Part shown: piece by piece, positions 42,767-52,400 of the stretch | Numbering within the stretch: the first letter of the stretch is position 1 | Layout of the letters: each line of letters begins with the position of its first letter | From: Larkinella knui | GTDB taxonomy: Bacteria; Bacteroidota; Bacteroidia; Cytophagales; Spirosomataceae | Assembly: GCF_003858645.1 (NCBI RefSeq) | Contig: NZ_RQJP01000007.1 | Span: 248,001-312,000, forward strand | Reading direction: 5' to 3' | DNA: 64,000 bases | The notes under the pieces: generated by a model | The model's database searches: none | What the model saw: only the letters and a program-made list of their open reading frames with translations | What the model was told of the DNA's origin: nothing | Translations under genes and position numbers: made by a program

Positions 42767-43825
42767 TTACGCCAGTCCTAAAAACCGCCGGTATCGGTCC
42801 TGGGCATCCAACAACGCCTGATTCTGAGCGGCACTGAGGGAGTGAAAAAGAGTGGTTTCCAGCAAAACCGCATTCTTCTTCAACGTCCGTCGCCAGGTGC
42901 CGGCCACCCGCCCGTCGATTACGATAACCGGACTGAAAATACCGTTGCCGGAGGCTGCGATTTGTTCCGGATTCAGGCCGCCAAGCGGGGCACTGCGGTC
43001 TTTATAAGCCACCAGGTATTCGTCATAAACCGGTAACAGATAGGCGGTTGTGGCGCTGGTGGTTGGTAAAGATGCGGGCATCCAGTACGTTTGCCCTTCA
43101 ATGACTTCGGAAACAAAACCGCCTTTGACCATCTCCATTCCGGCTTTGGCATCGGTCAGCGTCAGGCCCGACCACCAGCTAAAATCCGCCAGGGTAGCGG
43201 GGCCGTGGCTGGTGAAATACCGCCGGGTCCATTCGGCCAGTGCTTCGTCGCGCAGCAGGGGTTTGGGGGCGGGAATCCATTCGTCGAGGAGCGTAAAGGT
43301 GAACTCCTTGCCGCGCCGGACGCCGTGGCAAATCAGCCGGTCGCAGGAAGCTCGCACCAGCAGGAAACCCAGCCGGTTTTCGTGCGCGGGGATACCCGCC
43401 TGCTCCAGGATGGTCTTTAGTTCGCTACGAGTCAGGTGTTTACCACCCAGCAAAGCCTTTTCGAAAACCGCTTTGCTTTTGGCAATCACCGTTTCGCTTA
43501 ATTCGAGCTGGCGGAAATGACTCGCGTACAGGTTCTGCGAGCGCGGCTGGTTTAGCTCCAGAATCCAGTGAATATCGGCAGCTGCCACAAAATGCAGGGT
43601 GCCGCGCATCGGCCAGGTACGAATCAGGGTGCGGTCGGCGATCGCCTGCTCGATGTCGGCGTCGGTGCTGCCCGGTAGCCGATTGCCAAGGGCCCATTTT
43701 CCGGCGGCATACTCCTGCCCCTGAACCGCCCCGAACCACGCCACCGTCTCGCCGGGAGTCGCCAGCGTAGTTTGAGTAAGTTGTTGATTGTGAAGGCGGT
43801 ATTGGATAAGGTCCGAATGAGTCAT
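42767..43825 (-). CDS. Winged-helix DNA-binding protein, AlkZ-like (HTH_42)
   Basis: A 352-residue protein from ATG 43825 (MTHSDLIQYRL). It fits the HTH_42 family, which includes DNA glycosylases AlkZ and YcaQ. AlkZ uses a QxQ motif near residues 37-39; here VQGQEYA gives Gln35 and Gln37. RTWPMRGTLHFVAAADIHWIL is a strong family mark. It could remove alkylated or cross-linked bases, but many HTH_42 proteins are untested. A palindrome lies between this gene and the DinB gene. Confidence 0.87.
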   Translation of the reverse strand: MTHSDLIQYRLHNQQLTQTTLATPGETVAWFGAVQGQEYAAGKWALGNRLPGSTDADIEQAIADRTLIRTWPMRGTLHFVAAADIHWILELNQPRSQNLYASHFRQLELSETVIAKSKAVFEKALLGGKHLTRSELKTILEQAGIPAHENRLGFLLVRASCDRLICHGVRRGKEFTFTLLDEWIPAPKPLLRDEALAEWTRRYFTSHGPATLADFSWWSGLTLTDAKAGMEMVKGGFVSEVIEGQTYWMPASLPTTSATTAYLLPVYDEYLVAYKDRSAPLGGLNPEQIAASGNGIFSPVIVIDGRVAGTWRRTLKKNAVLLETTLFHSLSAAQNQALLDAQDRYRRFLGLA

Positions 43826-43846
43826 TGGATTAAGAATAAATAGGAG

Positions 43847-43933
43847 ATAGGAATACGGATCAAACGGATGGAACCGATTTCCACGGATAGAATCCGTTTT
43901 TATCCGCCCCATCCGTTTAATCCGTGCTCCTAT
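43847..43933. repeat. ATCCGTTTAATCCGT-type palindrome
   Basis: Arms 43847-43871 and 43909-43933 pair at 22 of 25 positions, with further ACGGAT/ATCCGT words inside. The right arm covers the stop codon of the DinB gene at 43930. The left arm starts 22 bases upstream of the AlkZ-like start codon. Confidence 0.85.
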
Positions 43934-44457
43934 GTTCTCAAAAAATAAAAACTATAATCCGTCATCGGGGCATCCGTCAGGCCCACATTCCGGCCAATCG
44001 TAACGAGCTGTCCCCGGTGATAGGTGCTGTGATTCAGGCAATGCTGAAAAAATTCGATGCGCGAACGGACACCTTCCGCCCAGGGCGACGTAAAGATGAC
44101 CTGTTCCTGCCATTCCGATGCCGTGAGCGACAGCGCATAGGTCGTCATTTCTGCCGATTGTTGCAAAATTCCTTCAAAAACGTCATCCACAGTGCCCTCA
44201 AATCCAAACCACCGGAACGATTGCGGAGGAGTGGTTTGTTGCAAAACAGAAAGCCAGAACCGTTGCGTATCCCAGATGTGCAGGAGCGTCTCTTTCAGAC
44301 TGGGAAAACTCGACGGTACGGGTTGGACCATCAGCCCGGCGGGTTTCGTTTTCAGCCAATCGACCAGCGTTTGGTTTGCCCACTGGTTATAAATGGCGAG
44401 GTCGGTCAGGAAAGACGCGACCGTCAGTTCGGTTTGTTCTGCAAGTGCTTGTGCCAT
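43930..44457 (-). CDS. DinB-family protein
   Basis: A 175-residue four-helix protein of the DinB/YfiT-like group. A likely metal triad is formed by His in LLHIWDTQRF and the two histidines in HCLNHSTYHRGQL. ATG 44457 starts at MAQALAEQT; an earlier start adds residues from a GC-poor leader. DinB-like proteins include bacillithiol-type thiol transferases and many of unknown activity. It may be transcribed with the AlkZ-like gene. Confidence 0.88.
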   Translation of the reverse strand: MAQALAEQTELTVASFLTDLAIYNQWANQTLVDWLKTKPAGLMVQPVPSSFPSLKETLLHIWDTQRFWLSVLQQTTPPQSFRWFGFEGTVDDVFEGILQQSAEMTTYALSLTASEWQEQVIFTSPWAEGVRSRIEFFQHCLNHSTYHRGQLVTIGRNVGLTDAPMTDYSFYFLRT

Positions 44458-44590
44458 GATCGTGTTGGTTTGTATGGTACAAAGAAACACCGGAGGTATG
44501 ACAGCCCTGTGTCAGCAGCAAAAGCCGGCAGGGCGGTATTTTGAAAAATTTCCCGGACTTTTTTTTCACATGTGTTGATAACTTTTTCAG

Positions 44591-45463
44591 ATGCAGTCCC
44601 CTTTTTCTCAGGAAAACAAACCGGAACCGGCGGTTTCGGGAATTGATCTCGACGCCTATTTCCGGCGCATCGGCTATGCCGGTGAGCGCACGCCAACGCT
44701 CGAAACGCTGCGGGCGCTGCAACGTTTGCACACGGAAACCATCGCGTTTGAAAACCTGAATCCGTTGCTCGGTCTGCCGGTTTTGCTCGATATCGATTCG
44801 CTTCAACAAAAAATGGTGCACACTGGTCGGGGTGGCTATTGTTTCGAGCAGAATCATCTGTTGAGCCACGTTTTGAAGGCGCTGGGTTTTCGGGTGAGGG
44901 GGCTGGCGGCCCGGGTTCTGTGGAACGTTCCGGAAGGCGAGGTGAAAGCCATTAGCCATAAACTGCTGAACGTGGAAGTGGGTGATGATTCCTTTCTCGT
45001 CGATGTGGGTTTTGGCGGTCTGTCGCCCACCGGGCCGCTGCTGCTGGAGTTGGATACTGTACAGACGACACCCCACGAACCGTTTCGGCTGATCGAGTCC
45101 AGCGAAGAACTGGTGGTGCAGGCGCAGGTGAAAGACGAATGGAAGTCGCTGTATCGCTTCACGTTGCGGGAGCATCTGCTGCCCGACTATGAAGTCTTTA
45201 GCTGGTATTTGTGTACCAATCCCAACTCGTATTTTATCAACAATCTGGCCGTTGCCCGATCGACGGCCGACCGGCGGTATGGCCTGCGCAATACGGTTTT
45301 TACGACGCATCATCTGGGTGGTGAATCCGAGCAGCGTGACCTGGCGAGCGTGGCCGAAATTCGCTCCGTACTCGAGGAGGTTTTCCTGCTGACACTGCCC
45401 GACGTGACAACGCTCGATTCGGTTTTGCAGCGGCTCATTGACCAGGCCGCCCCCATCAGCTAA
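44591..45463 (+). CDS. Arylamine N-acetyltransferase
   Basis: A 290-residue enzyme with the NAT catalytic triad: Cys84 in GRGGYCFEQN, His123 in AISHKLLNV and Asp138 in FLVDVGFGG. The RGGYCFEQN and DVGFGG motifs are near-perfect family marks and the length is typical. It transfers acetyl from acetyl-CoA to arylamines, a detoxification reaction. It is divergent from the DinB gene with a 133-base gap. Confidence 0.94.
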   Translation: MQSPFSQENKPEPAVSGIDLDAYFRRIGYAGERTPTLETLRALQRLHTETIAFENLNPLLGLPVLLDIDSLQQKMVHTGRGGYCFEQNHLLSHVLKALGFRVRGLAARVLWNVPEGEVKAISHKLLNVEVGDDSFLVDVGFGGLSPTGPLLLELDTVQTTPHEPFRLIESSEELVVQAQVKDEWKSLYRFTLREHLLPDYEVFSWYLCTNPNSYFINNLAVARSTADRRYGLRNTVFTTHHLGGESEQRDLASVAEIRSVLEEVFLLTLPDVTTLDSVLQRLIDQAAPIS

Positions 45464-45563
45464 TCGCTCTGTTGCTTGCTGTTTCGTGTCGTAAACTGGT
45501 AAGTGGTTGTCGTTTTTTGGTACAGATGGCCCGGCTAACGCCCGGTACCTTTGTCAAAAAAAC

Positions 45564-46085
45564 ATGAAAACAATCACACTTGCTTTGGTAGTGGCAGTCA
45601 GTAGTTTGGGAAATGCCCAGGTCGTTTTCGACAAGAAGGCAGCACCAAACCGCGTAACCACTGGCAGGCAGCAACAATCAGAACCGATGGAAAAAGGAGC
45701 AATCAAGGTCGTCAGTACGTTTCTGGCCGCCGTACAGAAGGGCGACAATGCCACAGTAGCCGCGTCGTTACACCCGAACATTGAGTGGAGCCAGCCGGGG
45801 AGCAACCGGTTTTCGGGACCAAAAAAGTCGAGCACGGAAGTTTTTCAGATGGTGGGTGGCATGCTGGAGGTGTCGGCCGGTACGCTGGCTTTGACAGACG
45901 TGAAGGTGACAGCCGCAAACGGCAATACCGTCGCCTGTGTGGTGCATTGGAAAGCCGTAAAGCCCACCGGCGTGGTGCTGGATGTGGACAACATTGACGT
46001 GTATACCGTTGAGAATGGCCAGATTGTAAAGGCAAAAGTTTACTCGGCAGATTTGGCGCAGGAAGATGATTTCTGGCTCAACTAG
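45564..46085 (+). CDS. Secreted SnoaL/NTF2-like protein
   Basis: A 173-residue protein from ATG 45564, which starts a signal peptide (KTITLALVVAVSSLGNAQ). The body has the NTF2-like cone fold pattern: helix VVSTFLAAVQKGDNATVAASLHPNIEWSQPG, then strands with LDVDNIDVYTVENGQIVKAKVY. SnoaL-like proteins include isomerases and many ligand-binding proteins. No catalytic residues can be assigned with confidence. A terminator follows 20 bases after the stop. Confidence 0.82.
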   Translation: MKTITLALVVAVSSLGNAQVVFDKKAAPNRVTTGRQQQSEPMEKGAIKVVSTFLAAVQKGDNATVAASLHPNIEWSQPGSNRFSGPKKSSTEVFQMVGGMLEVSAGTLALTDVKVTAANGNTVACVVHWKAVKPTGVVLDVDNIDVYTVENGQIVKAKVYSADLAQEDDFWLN

Positions 46086-46105
46086 AAGAGACCAACGAGA
46101 CGTTG

Positions 46106-46152
46106 AAAAGCCCCGGTTGTATGCTAAACACAGCCGGGGCTTTTCTGTTTTT
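46106..46152 (+). terminator. Intrinsic terminator after the SnoaL-like gene
   Basis: Stem of AAAAGCCCCGGTTGT and ACAGCCGGGGCTTTT (one G-U pair) followed by a T-rich run. Confidence 0.88.
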
Positions 46153-46206
46153 TGAAAGAAAGGAATAATTTGACGAAATTCGACTTTTACTTTCCCATTC
46201 CATCCC

Positions 46207-46833
46207 ATGACTATTGACACCATATTTCAAAACAACGAAAAGTGGATTGCCGAAAAGCTAGCGGTTAATAAAGACTATTTCAACGATTTATCAAAAGGGC
46301 AAAGTCCTGAATTTCTGTATATTGGCTGTTCCGACAGCCGTGTTACCGCCGAAGATCTGATGGGCGTTCAGCCGGGCGAAGTGTTTGTGCACCGCAACAT
46401 CGCTAACCTGGTCAACAACGTCGATTTAAATGTGATGGCGGTGGTAAACTATGCACTCCGGCATTTAAAAGTGAACCATGTGGTGGTGTGCGGACATTAC
46501 AATTGCGGGGGCGTAAAAGCCGCCATGGAGCCGGTCGATATGGGAATTCTAAACCCGTGGTTACGCAATATCCGCGATGTATACCGGCTGCACAAGGAAG
46601 AATTAAACGCCATTGGTGACACGGAAGCGCGCTACAACCGCCTGGTTGAACTGAACGTGGAAGAACAGTGCCTGAACCTGATTAAAACGGCGGCTGTTCA
46701 GGAAGCGTATCGTGACCGGGGCGTGGTCGTACACGGTTGGGTATTTGATATTCGTTCGGGTAAACTGATTGATCTTAAAATCGATTTCGAGAAGAAACTC
46801 GAAAGCATCATGGAAATTTATAATCTGTATTAA
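46207..46833 (+). CDS. Beta-class carbonic anhydrase
   Basis: A 208-residue zinc enzyme. The zinc ligands and catalytic dyad are complete: Cys41, Asp43 and Arg45 in GCSDSRVTAED, and His97 with Cys100 in VCGHYNCGGV. It interconverts CO2 and bicarbonate in the cytoplasm. The length and the C-terminal EEQCLNLIKTAAVQEAYRDRG are normal for the family. It is preceded by a terminator and stands alone. Confidence 0.95.
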   Translation: MTIDTIFQNNEKWIAEKLAVNKDYFNDLSKGQSPEFLYIGCSDSRVTAEDLMGVQPGEVFVHRNIANLVNNVDLNVMAVVNYALRHLKVNHVVVCGHYNCGGVKAAMEPVDMGILNPWLRNIRDVYRLHKEELNAIGDTEARYNRLVELNVEEQCLNLIKTAAVQEAYRDRGVVVHGWVFDIRSGKLIDLKIDFEKKLESIMEIYNLY

Positions 46834-46951
46834 GCGGACTTCCTACGGTTAATCAATACTTCTTGGAATCTGACAGCGGTTCATTTACATTTAAAAAGTT
46901 GCTTTTCAGCCCGTTCCACTACTGAAAATTCCACTTTATAAATGAGGAACC

Positions 46952-47476
46952 ATGAAAAAAAATGCGCTGTTGCTGCTGCTGTTCGCAGCCGTTCTACGAG
47001 CCAGCGGACAGGATTTCAACGAGAAGTGGGTGGTGCCGCTGGAGTTTTCGCAGGGCTTTAGTAAAGCACCTTCTTCGCCGGAATTATACATAGGTCAGCT
47101 GAGTGTTTCACCCCAATTTAAACTGGTGGATAAACGCCTGCGGGCTGGGATTACGGTCGGCGGTTTTATTACCTCGGGCCAGGTCTATGGGGTGGGCGGC
47201 CCGCGCCTGGCGCTGAAAATCGCTAAACTCGGAAAAATATTTACGGCCGACGCCGGAAATCTTCATCTTTCGGCCGATTACCTGTCTGGCACCCATAAAC
47301 AGCAACTGCTGGGTGGCGGTTTTCACGCTGATCTGGCCGAACTTTTAATCCTCTCGCTCAATTACCGGCGCGACCTGCATTACCGGGCCAACTGGTTTCA
47401 AGTCGGGATTGCCTACCACCTGTATCGCGAAAAAATACCTGCCACGATTCAATCGAATCCTACGGACGTACGTTAA
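46952..47476 (+). CDS. Exported protein, probably outer-membrane beta barrel
   Basis: A 174-residue protein with a signal peptide (KKNALLLLLFAAVLRASGQ). Alternating hydrophobic and polar residues in segments such as LRAGITVGGFIT and ILSLNYRRDLHYRANWFQVGIAYHLYR suggest amphipathic strands of a small outer-membrane barrel. I do not recognise the family. Only 12 bases separate it from the patatin gene, so they are probably cotranscribed. Confidence 0.72.
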   Translation: MKKNALLLLLFAAVLRASGQDFNEKWVVPLEFSQGFSKAPSSPELYIGQLSVSPQFKLVDKRLRAGITVGGFITSGQVYGVGGPRLALKIAKLGKIFTADAGNLHLSADYLSGTHKQQLLGGGFHADLAELLILSLNYRRDLHYRANWFQVGIAYHLYREKIPATIQSNPTDVR

Positions 47477-47488
47477 ACCGACTTCTCT

Positions 47489-48517
47489 ATGAAAGCATTG
47501 GTAATTGGTGGCGGAGGGTCCAAAGGCGCTTTTGCGGTTGGTGTCCTCAAATTCATCCACCAGAATATCCAGCCCATCGATACCTTCGATATTTACAGCG
47601 GCACCAGCACCGGCTCGCTCATCAGTCCCCTGGCTTTACTGGGAGAAATGGACCTGCTGGAAGAGATTTATACGACCACGCGCAATGAGGATGTTTTGAA
47701 TAAACACAGCGTTGGCCGGATTCTGACGGACATTTCCATTCATGATGCAACGCCGTTGCTGAGGCTTATCGAACGCAACCTGACGGCGGCACGCAGCGCC
47801 AGAATCATGGCCTCGCTGAAACAGCTGTATCTGTCGGCAGTATCGTTGCAAACCCAGGAACTGGTGCATTTTGCCACCCGGGATACCGCATCGACCGCGT
47901 CGTACCGGATCGAGAAAATAACGACGCCCACCGAGTTGCAGCGTGCCATGCTGGCTTCGTCCTGCCAACCCATTTATATGCAGCCGATCGACGTATTCCA
48001 GCGGGGAAAAGAGCAGTTTTGCGACGGGGGCGTTCGGGAGAATACGCCACTGCAGGTCGCGGTTGAAAACGGCGCGACCGAAATTATTGCGATTTCAATG
48101 GGTCCGAAAGTGGGCCAGAGTGTTTTTTCAAGCAGTTTTCTGACCAAAGCAACTGCCATTCTGGGCTTTACTATCGATACGTTCAGCACCGACGTTGGTC
48201 AGAATGATTACCGGCTACCCACCTTTGTTGCCGAAGTCAATCAATACCTGGCAACCGTAAAAAGTCAGTTGGCCGCCAACGGCGTAAGCCCTTCCGTAAT
48301 TGCCGAGAGTTTTGTCACCGCCACGAATCCGATCAGCAGCAAACCGTTGCTGAAACTGCACGAAATCCGGCCCGATATCAATCTTTCGTCCGACGAGTTT
48401 GGGGGTGAAGGCGGTCTGCTGTTCGACCCCGTTAAGATGCGGATGATGATGACGATGGGATTTGACATGGCAAAACGCCATTTTTCCGGTCTGGTACCGG
48501 CTGGACCTTCTCTTTAA
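47489..48517 (+). CDS. Patatin-like phospholipase
   Basis: A 342-residue protein with the patatin fold. GGGGSKGAFAVGVLKFI forms the oxyanion glycine loop, Ser40 in SGTSTG is the nucleophile and Asp179 in CDGGVRENTPL completes the dyad. There is no signal peptide. Such enzymes hydrolyse phospholipids or other lipids. It converges on the membrane protein gene at 48545 with a 27-base gap. Confidence 0.92.
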   Translation: MKALVIGGGGSKGAFAVGVLKFIHQNIQPIDTFDIYSGTSTGSLISPLALLGEMDLLEEIYTTTRNEDVLNKHSVGRILTDISIHDATPLLRLIERNLTAARSARIMASLKQLYLSAVSLQTQELVHFATRDTASTASYRIEKITTPTELQRAMLASSCQPIYMQPIDVFQRGKEQFCDGGVRENTPLQVAVENGATEIIAISMGPKVGQSVFSSSFLTKATAILGFTIDTFSTDVGQNDYRLPTFVAEVNQYLATVKSQLAANGVSPSVIAESFVTATNPISSKPLLKLHEIRPDINLSSDEFGGEGGLLFDPVKMRMMMTMGFDMAKRHFSGLVPAGPSL

Positions 48518-48544
48518 TTGGCAAGATTGATTCAGGTGGTTGCC

Positions 48545-49246
48545 TTATTGCGACCCGTAAGGCACCAGCCGGAAACGATACCGGAGCGTGATGTTTTGCC
48601 GAACGCCTTCAGGTAAAGGGCCGTCCTGATCCCCGGACGGAGCCATCCAGCCCGACCAGTCCGTCGATGCCTGCGGGCGTTTGGGCAGGTCGAGGGGAAA
48701 ACGAACCCGCTCGTTTCGCACAAATACAAACATCTCCCACCGTTTCAGACTGATGGGCGTGGTTTCCCACGGTAAAATGACAAAGTCGCCCTCCTCCCGA
48801 ATCCGATCGGGATGTGGATTTGACAGATCCTGCCCGTAAAATTGTGGAATCAGGATCGAGTCGATGGCCGCGCCGTTCAGAAATGATCGGGTCGACCGGA
48901 CTTCCACTTCCACCACCGCCCGGTGATCGGGGTAATTCAGGCTATATTCCTGCTTGTCAGACCAGCCCAGATACAGCGCGATCCAACCGACGAGGGCAAT
49001 CCCGTCGAAAATCTGAAGATACCGCAGGTACTGTTCCACCAGAAAATACCGGGCCAGAAACCAGATCAGGAAAAAGCCGGTAAAAGCTGCCAGAAAACCG
49101 CCCCAGGTGGCCAGGTAGGCAACTCCCAACCGGGCATCAGGCCCGGAGGGGTTGCTATTGAGGGCAATGGTGATTTCGGCAAACAAAAAATAAAACAGAG
49201 GGGCCGCGCAGAGACTGGCGACGAGTAAAGTCATAAATCGTTCCAT
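48545..49246 (-). CDS. Membrane protein of unknown function
   Basis: A 233-residue protein from ATG 49246; a TTG three codons earlier is less likely. Three hydrophobic helices lie in the first 115 residues (about 4-27, 42-64, 73-95), followed by a soluble domain of about 120 residues that is rich in beta strands (SLNYPDHRAVVEVEVRSTRSF). I do not recognise the family. Confidence 0.72.
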   Translation of the reverse strand: MERFMTLLVASLCAAPLFYFLFAEITIALNSNPSGPDARLGVAYLATWGGFLAAFTGFFLIWFLARYFLVEQYLRYLQIFDGIALVGWIALYLGWSDKQEYSLNYPDHRAVVEVEVRSTRSFLNGAAIDSILIPQFYGQDLSNPHPDRIREEGDFVILPWETTPISLKRWEMFVFVRNERVRFPLDLPKRPQASTDWSGWMAPSGDQDGPLPEGVRQNITLRYRFRLVPYGSQ

Positions 49247-49465
49247 GATGGGCAAAAGAACGATGTATGAACTGATTTATAAAGCAGGAATCAACACTAA
49301 GCCGGGTTGAATAAATAAGGCAGCCGGAAAAATCAATATCTTACAGCATGGTTTTTTAATGCTAAATTTTATGCACGATTTTTGATGGAATATTATAATT
49401 GCCAGACAATTTTATAATTTATTTAGAAGTAGTTAGTTGAAAAATAATAACTCAACGGGCTTAGT

Positions 49466-52400
49466 ATGAAATCAATATGCGCTGTTCTATTGCTATTCCT
49501 ATCACTGGTTCAGCCATTTAACGCCCAATCAACTCCTATACGGTTTAAACACATTACCACAAACGAAGGTCTTTCGCAGAACAACGTAACCTGTATTTTG
49601 CAGGACAAACGGGGTTTTATGTGGTTTGGCACGCAGGATGGTTTAAACCGGTTCGATGGGTATACGTTTACCGTCTATCGAAATGATCCGAAAAATCCGG
49701 CCAGCCTGAGCCATAATGTAGTCCGCGCCCTGTATGAAGACCGGAAAGGGCGCTTGTGGGTGGGCACTCAGGACGGCGGTTTGAGTTTATTTAACCCGGA
49801 AGCCGATAATTTCGTCAATTTCCAGCGCACGCCCGACAATCTGAACAGCCTCAGTCATAATCAGGTGATGGCCATTACGGAAGACCGCCAGGGCATGTTG
49901 TGGGTGGGTACCTACGGGGGCGGGCTCAACCGCTTCGATCCTACCATCAATGCCTTCACGCATTTTACCCATAATCCGGCCCTGCCGCAGAGCCTGAGTA
50001 ACGATTTTATTTATGCTGTTTTAGCCGATACAAAAGGCCGGATCTGGGCAGCAACCGGTGGGGGTGGCCTCGATCAGTTCGATGTGGCTTCCCAGACGTT
50101 CCGGCATTTTGCCAACAACCCTGCCGACAAAACCTCGTTGAGCAACAACAATCTGACGGCCCTCCGCGAAGACTCACAGAAGCGGATCTGGATTGGCACC
50201 GAAGGGGGCGGACTAAACCTGTTGAATGCGGATCAGAAGACGTTTACCCGTTTTCAGAACCGGGCATCCGACGCCAATTCCATCAGCCACGATGACGTAA
50301 TTTCACTGGAAGAAGATAACGTTGGCAATTTGTGGGTGGGCACCCGCAACGGAGGAATCAGCGTCATAAGCAAAGACCTTACCAAAATTTCCCGGTTTCT
50401 TTACAGTGAAACCGATGCCGAAGGACTGAACAACGGCTCGATTTATGCCATTTGCCGCGATCGAAAAGGGGATATGTGGGTCGGAACCTACAGCGGTGGA
50501 ATCAACTTTTACGACCGTGAACCCCGCAAATTCGAACTCTACCAGAATGAACGGTATGATCCCAACAGTTTGAGTAACAACAACGTATTGTCCGTTCTGG
50601 AAGATGCCGAGGGCGATCTGTGGATGGGTACGGACGGCGGAGGATTGAACCGACTTCAGCGGTCGACCAATCGGTTTTCCCGGTTTAAGCACAACGACGC
50701 CAATCCGGGCAGTATTGGCAGCGATTTTGTCATGTGCGTTTACGAGGATCGTGATCACGCTATTTGGGCCGGTAATTACAAGGGCGGGCTTAATTTGTGG
50801 CGCAAACAGACGGGCAATTTTATCAATTTTCCCAGAAGCGACGGTCCTGATGGCATCAGTCACGAAAGTATTTGCGCGATCACGGAGGACCAGGAAGGCA
50901 ATCTGTGGTTAGGCACGCTCGGAGCCGGTGTGAGCCGATATAATAAAAAAACCGGGGTTTTTACGCACTTCCGCCCAAATCCGTTGATGGCCGGCACGAT
51001 CAGCCATGCGGTTATTCGTTCGTTATACTGTGATCGTAGCGGCACCCTTTGGGTAGGCACCGAAGAAGGTGGCCTGAATCGGTTTAATAAGGAAGATGGC
51101 ACTTTTACGGTATACCGCTACAACCGGATGACACCGGGGAGTCTGAGCAACAATTTGGTGAACAGCATCTATGGAGATTCCAACGGAACGTTGTGGGTCG
51201 GAACCGACAGCGGGCTTAACAAGTTCAACGCCAAAACGCAGGTGTTCACGACCTTCCGTCAGCAGGAAGGATTGCCCAACGATGTGATTCAGGGAATTAT
51301 CGAAGACAGCCACAAAAACTTGTGGATCAGTACCAACAAAGGACTTTGCCGGTTTAATCTCCGCAGCAGAACATTCCGTAATTACGGAGTCAATGATGGT
51401 TTGCAGGGCAATTCGTTCAACCGAAGGGCGGTATTCAAGGGGAAGCGGGGTGAAATTTTCTTTGGTGGAACCAACGGTCTGAACGCCTTTTACCCCGATA
51501 GTTTGCGGAATAATCTTTCGATTCCGCCGGTTTTTATCACCGATTTTCAGCTTTTCAATCAACCCGTGGCCATCGGTAAACCCGATTCTCCGCTGCTGAA
51601 AAGCATCGTTGAAACAACCGAAATCACGCTGGCGTACTGGCAGTCGATGTTTTCATTGACGTTTGCCGCTTTAAATTATAGCCTGCCCGAAAAAAACCAG
51701 TATGCCTATAAGCTGGAAGGGTTTGACAAAAACTGGAATTATGTGGGTAACAACCGGGTGGCCACGTATACCAATCTGGACCCTGGCGAATACATTTTCC
51801 GGGTAAAAGCGTCTAACAACGATGGCGTCTGGAACGAGCAGGGGACCTCACTGCGGATTATCATCACGCCACCTTACTGGCAAACCTGGTGGTTTCGGAT
51901 TGGGCTGGTGCTCCTGGTGCTCCTGGCTGCGTATGCGTTCTACCGGTATCGGGTGAAGGCCATTGAAGCCCAGAAAAATGATCTGGAAAAAGTGGTGGGC
52001 GAACGAACCGCCGAGGTGCTGTATCAATCCGAGGAACTCCAGAGCCAATCCGAACATTTACAGGCGCTTGTCGAGGAAATCCACGAACAACGGGTTCAGG
52101 AAAAACTGGCCCGGGAGGAAGCCGAAAAAGCCAATCAGGCCAAAAGCGTCTTTCTGGCCACGATGAGCCACGAAATCCGGACGCCCATGAACGGTGTGCT
52201 GGGCATGACGTATCTGCTGCAGGAAACCGAACTTTCGGAAGAACAACACGAATACGTCGATACCATTCACCAGTGCGGCACCAACCTGCTGGGCGTTATC
52301 AACGATATTCTCGATTTTTCCAAGATCGAATCCGGCAGTCTCGAACTGGAATTACAGGATGTCGATTTGCGGCATTGTGTGGAAGATGTCCTCGATCTGT

